Made by a program: the position numbers and the translations under genes. Below are positions 23,688 to 32,284 of a stretch of 42,444 nucleotides of DNA, in pieces (the first letter of the stretch is position 1; every line of letters starts with the position of its first letter). Source of the DNA: Spirochaetaceae bacterium UBA6243 (lineage in GTDB: Bacteria; Spirochaetota; Spirochaetia; Treponematales; Rectinemataceae); assembly GCA_002441395.1 (NCBI GenBank), contig DJVZ01000041.1, positions 41,695 through 84,138 on the forward strand, read 5' to 3'. The notes under the pieces are model-generated. The model was not told the origin of the DNA. It did no database searches and saw only the letters and a list, made by a program, of their open reading frames with translations.

Positions 23688-24401
23688 ATGACATATATTG
23701 AACATTTGACGGAGCTCAGAAAACGTCTTTTGATTGTTCTCGTTGTCTTTCTTGGTTTTTCAATACTCTGTTTTGGCTGGTCTAAGCAGCTTGCAACTTT
23801 TCTTGTATCTCCTGTGCAGCCTGTGGAGTTTGTTTTTCTCTCTCCGCCAGATTTGTTCATGACATATCTTTCGCTTTCGCTGTATGCGGGCTTTGTGCTG
23901 AGTCTGCCTGTAATTTTATATGAGATCGGTATGTTTATCTGGCCTGGCCTGGAGAAGAAAGAGCGGAAGGCCATATTCCTGTCTCTGCTGCTGGGCGCGC
24001 TGCTTTTCATCGCCGGTGTCGCATTTGGATTTTTTATCATGCTGCCTTATATGCTGAAGTTTTTCCTTGGATTCGGCACTGAAGGCATTAAACCGATGAT
24101 TTCCATTCGGGATTATCTGAATTTTGTGGGACAAATTGTGCTCTCTTTTGGTATAGCGTTCGAATTGCCTGTAGTGACTACTGCGCTCGCAGGTCTTGGG
24201 GTGATCAATGCCGCTCAGCTGAAATCAGCCCGAAAGATTGCTGTGCTCGTGATTTTTATTGTTGCCGCGATACTCACGCCCCCGGATGTGGTGTCGCAAC
24301 TTCTTTTGGCGCTGCCCTTGCTCGTGCTCTTTGAGGTCTCCATCGTGCTGGCATCTTTCGTGGAGAAAAAATCAAAGGCTAAAGTTCAAGAGGCGACCTG
24401 A
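23688..24401 (+). CDS. tatC: Twin-arginine translocase subunit TatC
   Basis: The receptor subunit that binds twin-arginine signal peptides. The 237 residues have six membrane helices. Conserved blocks include YIEHLTELRKRLL at the N-terminus (HLxELRxR, cytoplasmic signal-peptide contact), FLSPPDLFMTYLSLSLYAG, and the C-terminal AILTPPDVVSQLLLALPLL. Spacing to tatA is 15 bases, but no ribosome site is visible before the ATG, so translation may depend on coupling to tatA. Confidence 0.95.
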   Translation: MTYIEHLTELRKRLLIVLVVFLGFSILCFGWSKQLATFLVSPVQPVEFVFLSPPDLFMTYLSLSLYAGFVLSLPVILYEIGMFIWPGLEKKERKAIFLSLLLGALLFIAGVAFGFFIMLPYMLKFFLGFGTEGIKPMISIRDYLNFVGQIVLSFGIAFELPVVTTALAGLGVINAAQLKSARKIAVLVIFIVAAILTPPDVVSQLLLALPLLVLFEVSIVLASFVEKKSKAKVQEAT

Positions 24402-24417
24402 TTTTTATAAAAAATAA

Positions 24418-24426
24418 TGTTATAAA
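24418..24426 (+). promoter_or_regulatory. Candidate extended -10 promoter for ftcD
   Basis: TG, one base, then TATAAA (24421-24426). It lies 29 bases before the ftcD ATG in an AT-rich gap after tatC. No clear -35 box. Confidence 0.35.
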
Positions 24427-24454
24427 ATGAAGAATAGCATGTATTGGAGGCAGT

Positions 24455-26107
24455 ATGGATAAGCCTTTGGTTGAATGTGTACCGAATTTTTCTGAAGGCA
24501 GAGATCACGCAAAAATTGAGGCGATTGCAAATGCCATACGATCCGTTCCTGAAGTCTCTCTGCTCGATGTGGACCCGGGGTCTGATACGAACCGCACGGT
24601 ATATACTTTTGTGGGGGCGCCAGAAGCCGTGAAGCAGGCCGCCCTTGAAGCAGCGCGGATGGCACACGCAATAATAGACATGAGGGCACACCACGGGGCC
24701 CATCCCCGTATTGGCGCGCTCGATGTGTGTCCGTTTGTGCCAGTTTCAGGTATTTCCATGGAGGGGTGTGCGCAGCTGGCGAAGGATTTTGCCGCGCAGC
24801 TCGCCGAAGAATTCAGGGTTCCAGTGTTTTTATATGAGAAATCTGCATCTCGGCCGGAACGTCAAAGCCTTGCCGACATTCGGGCTGGCGAGTATGAAGG
24901 GCTTGCGGATAAATTGGCAGATCCTGCCTGGCAACCGGACTATGGCCCGGCGCGATTTGATGCGCGCTGGGGTGCCACCGTGACGGGCGCAAGAGAATTT
25001 CTTATAGCATACAATGTCAATCTCAACACAAAAGACAAGAAGCTTGCGCACGACATCGCCCTGAGCATCCGTGAGGCGGGGCGCAGTATTAAGGACGCTG
25101 AAGGCAACACGACAAGAGTGCCTGGGCGCCTGCGGGCCGTTCGCGCGATCGGATGGTACATAGAGACGTATCAATGCGCCCAGGTTTCAATCAACCTGCT
25201 CGATTTCCATGAAACACCCTTGTATGCGGTCTTCGAGGCTGTAAAAGAAGAAGCGGAGGCCCGTGGCCTCTACGTAACAGGTTCAGAACTCATAGGGCTC
25301 ATCCCTCTCGAAGCAATCCGGGCCTGTGGTCAGTACTATCGCAGGAAAATGGGCAGGAGCCCGGCACTTGCGGATCGTGAGCTGGTGGATTTGGCGGCTC
25401 GGACGCTCGGGTTGAGGTCTGTCCAGCCCTTCGAGTCGGATAAAAAGATTATCGAATGGGCTATCGGAAGGGCAGGATCGCTTGTTTCGATGGATGTTTG
25501 CTCTTTTGTCGACACGGTCTCTTCCGACTCACCGGCACCCGGGGGAGGGTCGGTGGCTGCACTTGCAGGGGCCCTGGGTGCGGCGCTGGGGGCGATGGAT
25601 GCAAACCTGACTGTGGGCAAGAAGGGCTATGAAGCGGCCGCTGAATCACTCTCCGTGCTTGGCATAAAAGCTCAAGGATTAAAGAGAGCATTGCTCGATA
25701 TTGTGGATGAAGATACCGAAGTTTTTAATGCCGTTATGGAAGCGCTGAGGCTTCCAAAATGCTCTGATGAAGAGAAGATCGCCCGAAACGCCGCAATCGA
25801 AGAGGCAGAGAAGAATGCGGCCCGAGTCCCCTTGAAGACCGCAGAGCTCTGCCTGGAAACGATGAAGTTGTGCGCGGATACCGCAAAATCCGGCAACGCA
25901 AATTCGGTGACTGATGCTGCAACCGGATGCAATATGGCTTATGCGGGAGTGTTGAGCGCAATCTTGAATGTGCGCATCAATGTACAGACACTTATCGATG
26001 AACAATTCAAAACAGCAATGCGCCATGATTGTGAAGTCCTTGAAGATCAAGCCGCCATAGTAAGGCAGGAGATGGATAAAACGATATCGGATATTTTCCG
26101 TGACTGA
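24455..26107 (+). CDS. ftcD: Glutamate formimidoyltransferase / formimidoyl-THF cyclodeaminase
   Basis: A bifunctional 550-residue enzyme of histidine degradation. It moves the formimino group from formiminoglutamate to tetrahydrofolate, then releases ammonia to give 5,10-methenyl-THF. The transferase part starts VECVPNFSEGRD and has GAHPRIGALDVCPFVPV with the catalytic histidine (H83). The cyclodeaminase part begins near residue 340, with SSDSPAPGGGSVAALAGALGAAL. The length equals the two-domain vertebrate-type fusion. GGAGG precedes the ATG. No other hut gene is in the window; its product feeds the pool used by FolD, encoded at 33.5 kb. Confidence 0.95.
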   Translation: MDKPLVECVPNFSEGRDHAKIEAIANAIRSVPEVSLLDVDPGSDTNRTVYTFVGAPEAVKQAALEAARMAHAIIDMRAHHGAHPRIGALDVCPFVPVSGISMEGCAQLAKDFAAQLAEEFRVPVFLYEKSASRPERQSLADIRAGEYEGLADKLADPAWQPDYGPARFDARWGATVTGAREFLIAYNVNLNTKDKKLAHDIALSIREAGRSIKDAEGNTTRVPGRLRAVRAIGWYIETYQCAQVSINLLDFHETPLYAVFEAVKEEAEARGLYVTGSELIGLIPLEAIRACGQYYRRKMGRSPALADRELVDLAARTLGLRSVQPFESDKKIIEWAIGRAGSLVSMDVCSFVDTVSSDSPAPGGGSVAALAGALGAALGAMDANLTVGKKGYEAAAESLSVLGIKAQGLKRALLDIVDEDTEVFNAVMEALRLPKCSDEEKIARNAAIEEAEKNAARVPLKTAELCLETMKLCADTAKSGNANSVTDAATGCNMAYAGVLSAILNVRINVQTLIDEQFKTAMRHDCEVLEDQAAIVRQEMDKTISDIFRD

Positions 26108-26164
26108 TGTCATCTTCAGATTGTTTGGTCTGTCGGATCGATAAATAATTATGCAAGAAAAGTA

Positions 26165-26193
26165 TTGACCAAGAGGCAAAGGCATACTATACC
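26165..26193 (+). promoter_or_regulatory. Sigma-70 promoter for potABCD
   Basis: TTGACC (26165-26170), 17 bases, TATACC (26188-26193). It lies about 37 bases before the potA ATG. An isolated TATAAT at 26208-26213 has no matching -35 box. Confidence 0.55.
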
Positions 26194-26229
26194 TTGCGTT
26201 GAATTATTATAATCCGAGGAGCCTCTGGG

Positions 26230-27339
26230 ATGAAAGGCGCTGATGTTGACATCTTGGGTGTTTCAAAGTTCTTTGGCTCTTTCCAGGCGCTTAACAATAT
26301 AAACCTTTCAATCTCGAAAGGGGAATTCTTTTCTCTGCTAGGGCCCTCGGGCTGTGGCAAAACGACCGTTCTTCGCCTAATAGGAGGCTTCGAAGATCCT
26401 GACAGCGGGTCCATTGCCATAGAGGGCAAGAATGTCGTGGGCCTCCCCCCGGATAAACGGCACTGCAACACCGTCTTTCAAAGCTATGCCCTTTTTCCTC
26501 ACCTCAACGTATTCGAGAACGTGGCATTCCCATTGCGGATACGTAAAGTACCTCAGCAGCTTGTGCGCGAAAAAGTCATACATTATCTGGCTTTAGTGCA
26601 GCTTGAAACCCACGCTCTTAAAAAGCCTTCTCAGCTTTCAGGGGGGCAGCGACAGCGCGTGGCGATTGCTCGTGCGCTCATCAACGAGCCTTCGATTTTG
26701 CTCCTTGACGAGCCCCTGTCCGCCCTCGATGCAAAACTCAGGCAACACATGCTCATGGAGTTGGATGCGATTCATGATAAGGTCGGCATCACATTTGTCT
26801 ACGTGACACATGATCAACAGGAAGCACTTTCGGTGTCAGACCGCATCGCTGTCATGAATATGGGCGAAGTGCTGCAGATTGGTACGCCCCGACAGATTTA
26901 TGAAAATCCCGCAACCGAATTTGTCGCCCGGTTTATCGGCGAGACCAATGTTTTTAACCTTAAAATTATATCTATTGATGGTACAAGAATATATGGAGAG
27001 ACAGAGGGGCTTGGCCCTCTGTCTGTCGAGGATGAAACAGAGGCCAATCCGGGAGAGCGGGTGCTTGCGACCATCAGGCCGGAAAAGATTCGCATATCTA
27101 CAGATATACCCAATACAAACGGAGGGCACATCAATATTCTCCATGGGTATGTCGCCGAGCCCATATATTCAGGTTTCCAGACCAAATACGTCGTACAGCT
27201 CGATACAGGCATGATGGTCACTGTGTACAGGCAGCACGCGAACTGGTCCGAGGGCATTCCGGATATTGAGTGGAAGGATGAAGTGTACCTTTCATTTAGT
27301 GCTGCGGACATGGTAATCGTGGAGATGCATAAGCAATGA
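26230..27339 (+). CDS. potA: Spermidine/putrescine ABC transporter ATPase PotA
   Basis: The ATPase subunit of the polyamine importer, 369 residues. The nucleotide-binding domain shows Walker A GPSGCGKTT, the Q-loop in FQSYALFPHLNVFENV, the signature LSGGQRQRVAIARAL, Walker B ILLLDEPLSALD and the switch histidine VTHDQQEA. The C-terminal ~120 residues form a TOBE regulatory domain. GAGGAG precedes the ATG. The stop overlaps potB by ATGA. Polyamine specificity is inferred from the PotB/C/D order and the PotD-like binding protein. Confidence 0.94.
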   Translation: MKGADVDILGVSKFFGSFQALNNINLSISKGEFFSLLGPSGCGKTTVLRLIGGFEDPDSGSIAIEGKNVVGLPPDKRHCNTVFQSYALFPHLNVFENVAFPLRIRKVPQQLVREKVIHYLALVQLETHALKKPSQLSGGQRQRVAIARALINEPSILLLDEPLSALDAKLRQHMLMELDAIHDKVGITFVYVTHDQQEALSVSDRIAVMNMGEVLQIGTPRQIYENPATEFVARFIGETNVFNLKIISIDGTRIYGETEGLGPLSVEDETEANPGERVLATIRPEKIRISTDIPNTNGGHINILHGYVAEPIYSGFQTKYVVQLDTGMMVTVYRQHANWSEGIPDIEWKDEVYLSFSAADMVIVEMHKQ

Positions 27340-28220
27340 AAAAACAAGTGGGGCTCTTATATTCATTGCCACAGATCCTGTGGCTGCTTGTGTTTTTTGC
27401 TGCTCCTCTTTGCATCATTATTGTATATTCATTTTTGAAGAAAGGGCTCTATGGAGGGGTCGAGCCGCAATTCAGCCTCGAAGCCTATACGGCATTGGCC
27501 AACCCCAATATTCTCCTTGTCACATGGCGTACTCTTAAGATATCCATTATCGCGACGGCGCTCACTCTTCTTATCGCGCTGCCTTGCGGATACAGCATTG
27601 CGCGGTCCAAGAACCAGGCGGCCCGGCTTTTCCTGGTCATCGTGCCGTTTTGGACCAATTTCCTGGTGCGCATCTATGCCTGGATTGCCATTTTGGGGAA
27701 TGAGGGGTTTCTGAATGATATTCTCCGCGCTTTGCACCTGACCACCGAGAGTGTCCAGTTCCTATATAATCAGACTGCCGTCATTCTTGTGCTTGTGTAC
27801 ATGTATCTGCCCTACGCGATTTTGCCGCTCTTTTCGACAATCGACAAGTTCGATTTCACTCTCCTCGACGCGGCGAGGGATTTGGGGGCAAGCCGCTTCC
27901 AGTCTTATGTGCGTGTCTTGCTTCCAAATATCAAAAGCGGACTGATGACTGCAGGGCTTTTCACCTTTGTCCCGATTTTTGGGGCCTATGCCGTTCCCCT
28001 TCTCATCGGCGGGAAGGATTCCTACATGCTGGGCAACATCATCGCTGACCAGTTGACCAAGACGCGCAACTGGCCGCTTGCTTCGTCAATTTCGATGACG
28101 GTGACTATTCTCACCACCGGCCTTGTCTTTCTTATCGCGATGCGAAAACCACGCGAACAGAAGCAAGTGTTCGATGCGGATCCCGCATTCCTGCAGGCTG
28201 TTCCTGCCGGCAAGAGGTAG
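27336..28220 (+). CDS. potB: Spermidine/putrescine ABC transporter permease PotB
   Basis: One of two inner-membrane permeases, 294 residues with six predicted helices. The binding-protein-dependent transport (EAA) loop is DAARDLGASRFQSYVRVLLP, which contacts PotA. The first helix (LPQILWLLVFFAAPLCIIIVY) and a large periplasmic loop before helix 2 match PotB. Translation is coupled to potA by a 4-base overlap. Confidence 0.93.
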   Translation: MKKQVGLLYSLPQILWLLVFFAAPLCIIIVYSFLKKGLYGGVEPQFSLEAYTALANPNILLVTWRTLKISIIATALTLLIALPCGYSIARSKNQAARLFLVIVPFWTNFLVRIYAWIAILGNEGFLNDILRALHLTTESVQFLYNQTAVILVLVYMYLPYAILPLFSTIDKFDFTLLDAARDLGASRFQSYVRVLLPNIKSGLMTAGLFTFVPIFGAYAVPLLIGGKDSYMLGNIIADQLTKTRNWPLASSISMTVTILTTGLVFLIAMRKPREQKQVFDADPAFLQAVPAGKR

Positions 28221-28223
28221 TCT

Positions 28224-29102
28224 ATGGCACACATATCGAGGAGACCAAGAGCGCTGCGGATTGCCATGCTGTGGAGGACGCGGCGCATGCTTCGAAAGGG
28301 CGGCATTGCCGCGCGCAAATTCATGCCGGCCGGTTCCTCCCTCTCCAATGTAATTTACTGGGTGGTCATCGGTTTTCTCTTTCTTCCTCTGTTTGTGCTT
28401 GTGTTGTATTCCTTCAATTCGGGAAGGCAGACCACCTGGCAGGGTTTTTCTTTCGTGTGGTACCAGAAACTGGTGATGGCCTCACCTGAGCTCTGGCGCG
28501 CGTTTTTCAATTCCATCACCATAGCTTTCGGTTCGGCCTTGATGTCAACGGCCATAGGTACTCTGGCAGCTGTGGGGACCACTCGCTATTCCTTTAAACT
28601 CAAGAACCTTGTCTCCACCATGAGTTTTGTGCCGATGATCCTGCCTGAAATTGTCGTCGGTGTGTCGCTGCTCATCTTTTTTGCTGGTGTCGGTTTAAGG
28701 CTTGGGCTCCTGACAGTGTGGATTGCGCATACAACTTTCAATTTACCTTTTGTGTATTTGCTTGTTTCAGCAAGACTCGAAGAGTCCGATCCGAGCATTG
28801 TGGAAGCTGCAAGGGATCTAGGCGCAAACGAAATGCAGATACTTTTCCGAATTATCCTGCCAATGGCCCTGCCTGGCATATTGAGCGCCTTCTTGACCGC
28901 CGTGACGCTTTCGCTCGAAGACTTTGTGATCACCTTCTTTGTAACCGGACCAGGAGGAACGACGCTTCCTCTCTATATCTATTCCATGATTCGATTTGGA
29001 GTCTCGCCAGTCATCAACGCGCTCTCCGCAGTGATGGTTGCCGGGACTGTTCTTCTTGTATATCCTATGCGGAATTTCCTGAAAGTGTTTGCAGCGCGAT
29101 AA
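28224..29102 (+). CDS. potC: Spermidine/putrescine ABC transporter permease PotC
   Basis: The partner permease, 292 residues, with the EAA loop EAARDLGANEMQILFRIILP and six helices. An unusually long, very basic N-terminal tail of about 45 residues, with many arginines, precedes helix 1 (VIYWVVIGFLFLPLFVLVLY). The start is supported by AGAGG 6 bases upstream, so the tail appears genuine, although an internal ATG at codon 15 (MLWRTRRM) would give a shorter form. The gene begins 3 bases after potB. Confidence 0.93.
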   Translation: MAHISRRPRALRIAMLWRTRRMLRKGGIAARKFMPAGSSLSNVIYWVVIGFLFLPLFVLVLYSFNSGRQTTWQGFSFVWYQKLVMASPELWRAFFNSITIAFGSALMSTAIGTLAAVGTTRYSFKLKNLVSTMSFVPMILPEIVVGVSLLIFFAGVGLRLGLLTVWIAHTTFNLPFVYLLVSARLEESDPSIVEAARDLGANEMQILFRIILPMALPGILSAFLTAVTLSLEDFVITFFVTGPGGTTLPLYIYSMIRFGVSPVINALSAVMVAGTVLLVYPMRNFLKVFAAR

Positions 29103-29123
29103 TTTTGCGCAAGGAGGCTCAAC

Positions 29124-30179
29124 ATGGTAAAACTGCGGAAGGTTTTGTTGAATCTATCTGCTTTTGCTCTCATCTGCACGCTGCTCGTGCTGAGCGGATG
29201 CGGAGGCGGCGGACAGTCCAAGACGCTGTACATTTTTAACTGGACATACTATACGCCGGATTCCGTCATCCAGAAATTCGAGAAGGAATATGACGTCAAA
29301 GTCGTCTACGACACCTTCGCGTCCAATGAGGAGATGTTCGCGAAGCTGAAGGCTGGCGGCGCAAATTATGATATAATCTTCCCTTCCGGCGATTATGTGT
29401 CGATCATGATCAAGGAAGGCATGCTCGAGAAAATCGACAAGTCAAAGCTCAAGAATTTTGCGAATATCGATCCACAGGTGTTGGAACTGTGTGATTTCGA
29501 CCCGGGGAATCAGTATTCTGTGCCGTATTATATGGGCGCGGCCGGCGTTGCCGTCAACAAGACGAAAGTTCAGACCTATGATAGGTCATGGTCGATTTTT
29601 GCGCGGAAAGACTTGGGAAACCATATGATTATGCTCGACGACATGCGCGAGGTGATGGGCGACGCGCTCAAGTATCTGGGATATTCTGTCAACACCACAG
29701 ATCAGAAGCAGATCGACGAGGCGCGCGATCTCATCAACAATGTATGGAAGCCGAACCTCCTCAAATTCGACGCGGAGGCTTTTGCCAAGAGCTTTGCCTC
29801 CGGTGAAGTCTGGGTGGCCCAAGGGTACGCGGAGTCGATTTTCGCGGAGGTGGACAAGGCAAACTGGAACACCGTCGATTTCTTCATCCCCAAAGAGGGA
29901 GGGCCGAGTTATGTAGATTCGATGGTCATCCTGAAAGGCTCGAAGAATAAGGACCTCGCGCTGAAATTCATCGATTTTATTCACAGGCCTGAGATCTATG
30001 CCGAATTCTGCGATTATTTTGGTTTTCCGGCGACGGCCAACGTCCCTGCCCGGGCGCTCAAAAAAGGAGAGTCCTGGTACCGCCCCGAAGACCTCCTGAA
30101 CTGTGAACTGAAGGAGGACGTAGGCGCCGATCTCGAAAAATATAATGCTGCCTGGCAGACTATCCGCGTGGGCAAATAA
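29124..30179 (+). CDS. potD: Polyamine-binding lipoprotein PotD
   Basis: The substrate-binding component, 351 residues. The N-terminus is a lipoprotein signal ending in the lipobox LSGC, so the protein is anchored to a membrane and not free in the periplasm as in E. coli. The mature part shows the PotD/PotF pattern: LYIFNWTYYTPDSVIQKFE, YDVKVVYDTF, YDIIFPSGDYV and VPYYMGAAGVAVNKTKV. AAGGAGG lies 6 bases before the ATG. Last gene of potABCD, followed by a terminator. Confidence 0.94.
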   Translation: MVKLRKVLLNLSAFALICTLLVLSGCGGGGQSKTLYIFNWTYYTPDSVIQKFEKEYDVKVVYDTFASNEEMFAKLKAGGANYDIIFPSGDYVSIMIKEGMLEKIDKSKLKNFANIDPQVLELCDFDPGNQYSVPYYMGAAGVAVNKTKVQTYDRSWSIFARKDLGNHMIMLDDMREVMGDALKYLGYSVNTTDQKQIDEARDLINNVWKPNLLKFDAEAFAKSFASGEVWVAQGYAESIFAEVDKANWNTVDFFIPKEGGPSYVDSMVILKGSKNKDLALKFIDFIHRPEIYAEFCDYFGFPATANVPARALKKGESWYRPEDLLNCELKEDVGADLEKYNAAWQTIRVGK

Positions 30180-30180
30180 T

Positions 30181-30217
30181 AAAAAAGCCGCCCGCGAAAA
30201 GTGTGGGCAGCTTTTTT
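30181..30217. terminator. Terminator after potD (probably bidirectional)
   Basis: AAAAAAGC (30181-30188) pairs with GCTTTTTT (30210-30217) outside an inner GCCC/GGGC pair, with one mismatch. T runs occur on both strands. It lies between potD and the converging rhodanese gene. Confidence 0.75.
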
Positions 30218-30242
30218 GCAGCTTATATCTGCGGACGCGTCC

Positions 30243-30521
30243 TTAATAGTTCGGCATATCGTAGAGTCCTCCGGCATTGACGACCTTTGCAAAGCCGAGT
30301 GATTTCAATATTCTCGCCGCGTATGCTGAGCGTGCGCCAGACGCACAATAGAGCACTACCGGCTTATCCTTCTGGCCGATTTCATCTGCGCGCTGCATAA
30401 TCTCGTTCACGGGAACGCAGATCGCGTTTGGATAGTGTTCTTCCCCGAACTCTTCTTCTGTTCTCACGTCAACAACGACCGCACCATTGTTGATGAGCTC
30501 TTCAATTGGATTGAGCGCCAT
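30243..30521 (-). CDS. Single-domain rhodanese
   Basis: A 92-residue rhodanese domain that can carry sulfur as a cysteine persulfide. VVDVRTEEEFGEEHYPNA is the CH2A-type block, and the active loop LYCASGARSAYAA contains the catalytic cysteine followed by the usual small and arginine residues. No signal peptide, so cytoplasmic. It begins 3 bases after the stop of the CoA-disulfide reductase gene and is surely cotranscribed. The reductase's own rhodanese domain lacks this cysteine, so a partnership is plausible. Confidence 0.92.
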   Translation of the reverse strand: MALNPIEELINNGAVVVDVRTEEEFGEEHYPNAICVPVNEIMQRADEIGQKDKPVVLYCASGARSAYAARILKSLGFAKVVNAGGLYDMPNY

Positions 30522-30524
30522 GTT

Positions 30525-32186
30525 TCATTCTCCCTCTTCAATTATATTCTGAGCTTCCTGCAAGAGCCTCAAGCTCGTGTAGCCACCGCTTATGTAACGG
30601 ATGTCATTTTTGGCATTCTGAATGAGCTGGCGGTAGGCGAGGTGTCCCTCAAAGCCAGCTTTGGAAACGATAAGTATTTGCTCACTTGGAACTTCTTCGA
30701 TCCTGTCCCGAAGCTCGTCGAGAGGGATGTGGACGCTGCCTTTGATATGGCCATTCAAGTATTCGGCATAGGTGCGCACATCGAGGATGGTTGCCGTGCC
30801 CTGACGAATGGGCTGCATCGCCTCCTGGGCGGTGACAAATTTCGAGAAGCCATGCATATCGTTGAGCGCGGCAAAGGATGCCATCTGCATTGGGTCGTTC
30901 GCGCTGGAGTAGGGTGGCGCGTAGGCCAGATCGAGTTCGGCGATGTCTTCCAAAGAAAGCCCTGCGTGCACTGCAACCGCGAGGACATCGATGCGTTTTT
31001 CAACGCCCTCTTTTCCAAAGGCCTGAGCGCCGAGGACTTTCCCATCCGACTTTTGATAGATTATTTTGAGGCTCAGATCTTCGGATCCGGGATAATAGGT
31101 CGCATGATGCGCTTTATGGATGGTGACGGCCCGGACATCGATGTTGGCGGCCTTTGCCGCCTTCTCCGAGAGCCCAGTCATCGAGAAGGTATAATCCATC
31201 ACCTTTACCACGGAAGTCCCCATCGCTCCCGCATATTTCATTGAACCGCCGAGGGCGTTTGTGGCCGCAAGACGGCCCTGGCGGTTTGCGGGCCCCGCGA
31301 GCGGAATACGGACTTTTGTCCCATCGGGCACGCGCACGACTTCGACCATGTCTCCCGCGGCGTAGATGTCCGGGTCATTCGTCCTGAGATATTCGTCGAC
31401 GACAAGGCCGTTTGCAGAGCCTGTCGCAAGCCCGGCCTGTTTCGCGAGCTCGAGATTCGGGCGGACGCCGACAGCGAGGAGGACCATGTCTGCCGAAACC
31501 GTACTGTCGTCGCTGAGCGTAGCCCTACGGGCATTCCAGTCTATGCGCACCACGGATTTGCCCGTGATGGCCTGCACACCGTGCTCCGCCAGGGCCTCCG
31601 CGATCTGCGCGCCGAACTCCGGGTCAGCGGGCGGCATGACCTGATTCATGAGCTCGACAATGGTCGTCGAAATTCCGCGATTGTTGAAGGCTTCGGCCGC
31701 TTCAAGGCCTATGAAGCCCCCGCCAACGACTATCGCGGACTTTGGGTCATATTCTTTGATAAATGCCTCGATTTTATCCGTGTCGGGGATTGTCCAGAGG
31801 TTGAACACATTTGGGCTATCCAGTCCATCAATCTGTGGCCTTATGGGAGTCCCCCCCTGCGCAAGGATCAGCTTGTCATAGGGAACCACAGACTCACCAT
31901 CTTTGCTCTTTACGCGCACTTGCTTGTTTTGCCTGTCTATACCAATGGCTTCGGTGTTGAGCATGACATCGACTCTGTAGCGGGCAAAGAAGCCTTCCGC
32001 CGTCTGAAGAATGAGTCGTCCTCGTTTCTGGATGTCTCCGGAAATGCGGTAGGGCAGACCGCAGTTTGCGAAGGATACGTAAGGCCCTTTCTCCAGAATG
32101 GTAATTTTGGCCTTTTCGTCGATTCGCCGGGCACGGGCCGCCGCTGTCGCGCCCGCCGCAACCCCACCAATTATCACGAGCTTCAT
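30525..32186 (-). CDS. CoA-disulfide reductase with C-terminal rhodanese domain
   Basis: A flavoprotein disulfide reductase expected to reduce CoA disulfide or CoA persulfide with NAD(P)H. The start at 32186 (GGAGG 6 bases upstream) gives 553 residues. The FAD loop is IIGGVAAGATAAARARR. The single redox cysteine is C42 in SFANCGLPYR, the hallmark of this group. The NAD loop is VVGGGFIGLEAAEAF and the FAD-ribityl block is IYAAGDMVEV. A rhodanese domain spans about 455-553 (ILDVRTYAEYLNGHIKGS). Its active loop reads LIVSKAGFEGHLAY, with serine (residue 508, codon 30665-30663) where rhodaneses have cysteine, so this domain should lack sulfurtransferase activity. Confidence 0.92.
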   Translation of the reverse strand: MKLVIIGGVAAGATAAARARRIDEKAKITILEKGPYVSFANCGLPYRISGDIQKRGRLILQTAEGFFARYRVDVMLNTEAIGIDRQNKQVRVKSKDGESVVPYDKLILAQGGTPIRPQIDGLDSPNVFNLWTIPDTDKIEAFIKEYDPKSAIVVGGGFIGLEAAEAFNNRGISTTIVELMNQVMPPADPEFGAQIAEALAEHGVQAITGKSVVRIDWNARRATLSDDSTVSADMVLLAVGVRPNLELAKQAGLATGSANGLVVDEYLRTNDPDIYAAGDMVEVVRVPDGTKVRIPLAGPANRQGRLAATNALGGSMKYAGAMGTSVVKVMDYTFSMTGLSEKAAKAANIDVRAVTIHKAHHATYYPGSEDLSLKIIYQKSDGKVLGAQAFGKEGVEKRIDVLAVAVHAGLSLEDIAELDLAYAPPYSSANDPMQMASFAALNDMHGFSKFVTAQEAMQPIRQGTATILDVRTYAEYLNGHIKGSVHIPLDELRDRIEEVPSEQILIVSKAGFEGHLAYRQLIQNAKNDIRYISGGYTSLRLLQEAQNIIEEGE

Positions 32187-32198
32187 TGCAACCTCCAA

Positions 32199-32237
32199 TA
32201 TATAATAAATTATATATAAATATTTTTATATAGTCAA
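32199..32237 (-). promoter_or_regulatory. Strong promoter with overlapping palindrome for the CoA-disulfide reductase operon
   Basis: Minus strand TTGACT (32237-32232), exactly 17 bases, TATAAT (32214-32209). TATAAT is embedded in a palindrome, TATATAAT (32199-32206) / ATTATATA (32209-32216), that could be an operator. The start would be about 15 bases before the ATG's GGAGG. Confidence 0.7.
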
Positions 32238-32284
32238 GCCTGACTTCGACATCGCCGTAAAGGCGACAGATTGTCATCTTTGCA

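Noticed and set aside
30435..31244. 269-codon plus-strand open frame
   Set aside because: Antisense to the rhodanese and CoA-disulfide reductase genes, which are well supported.
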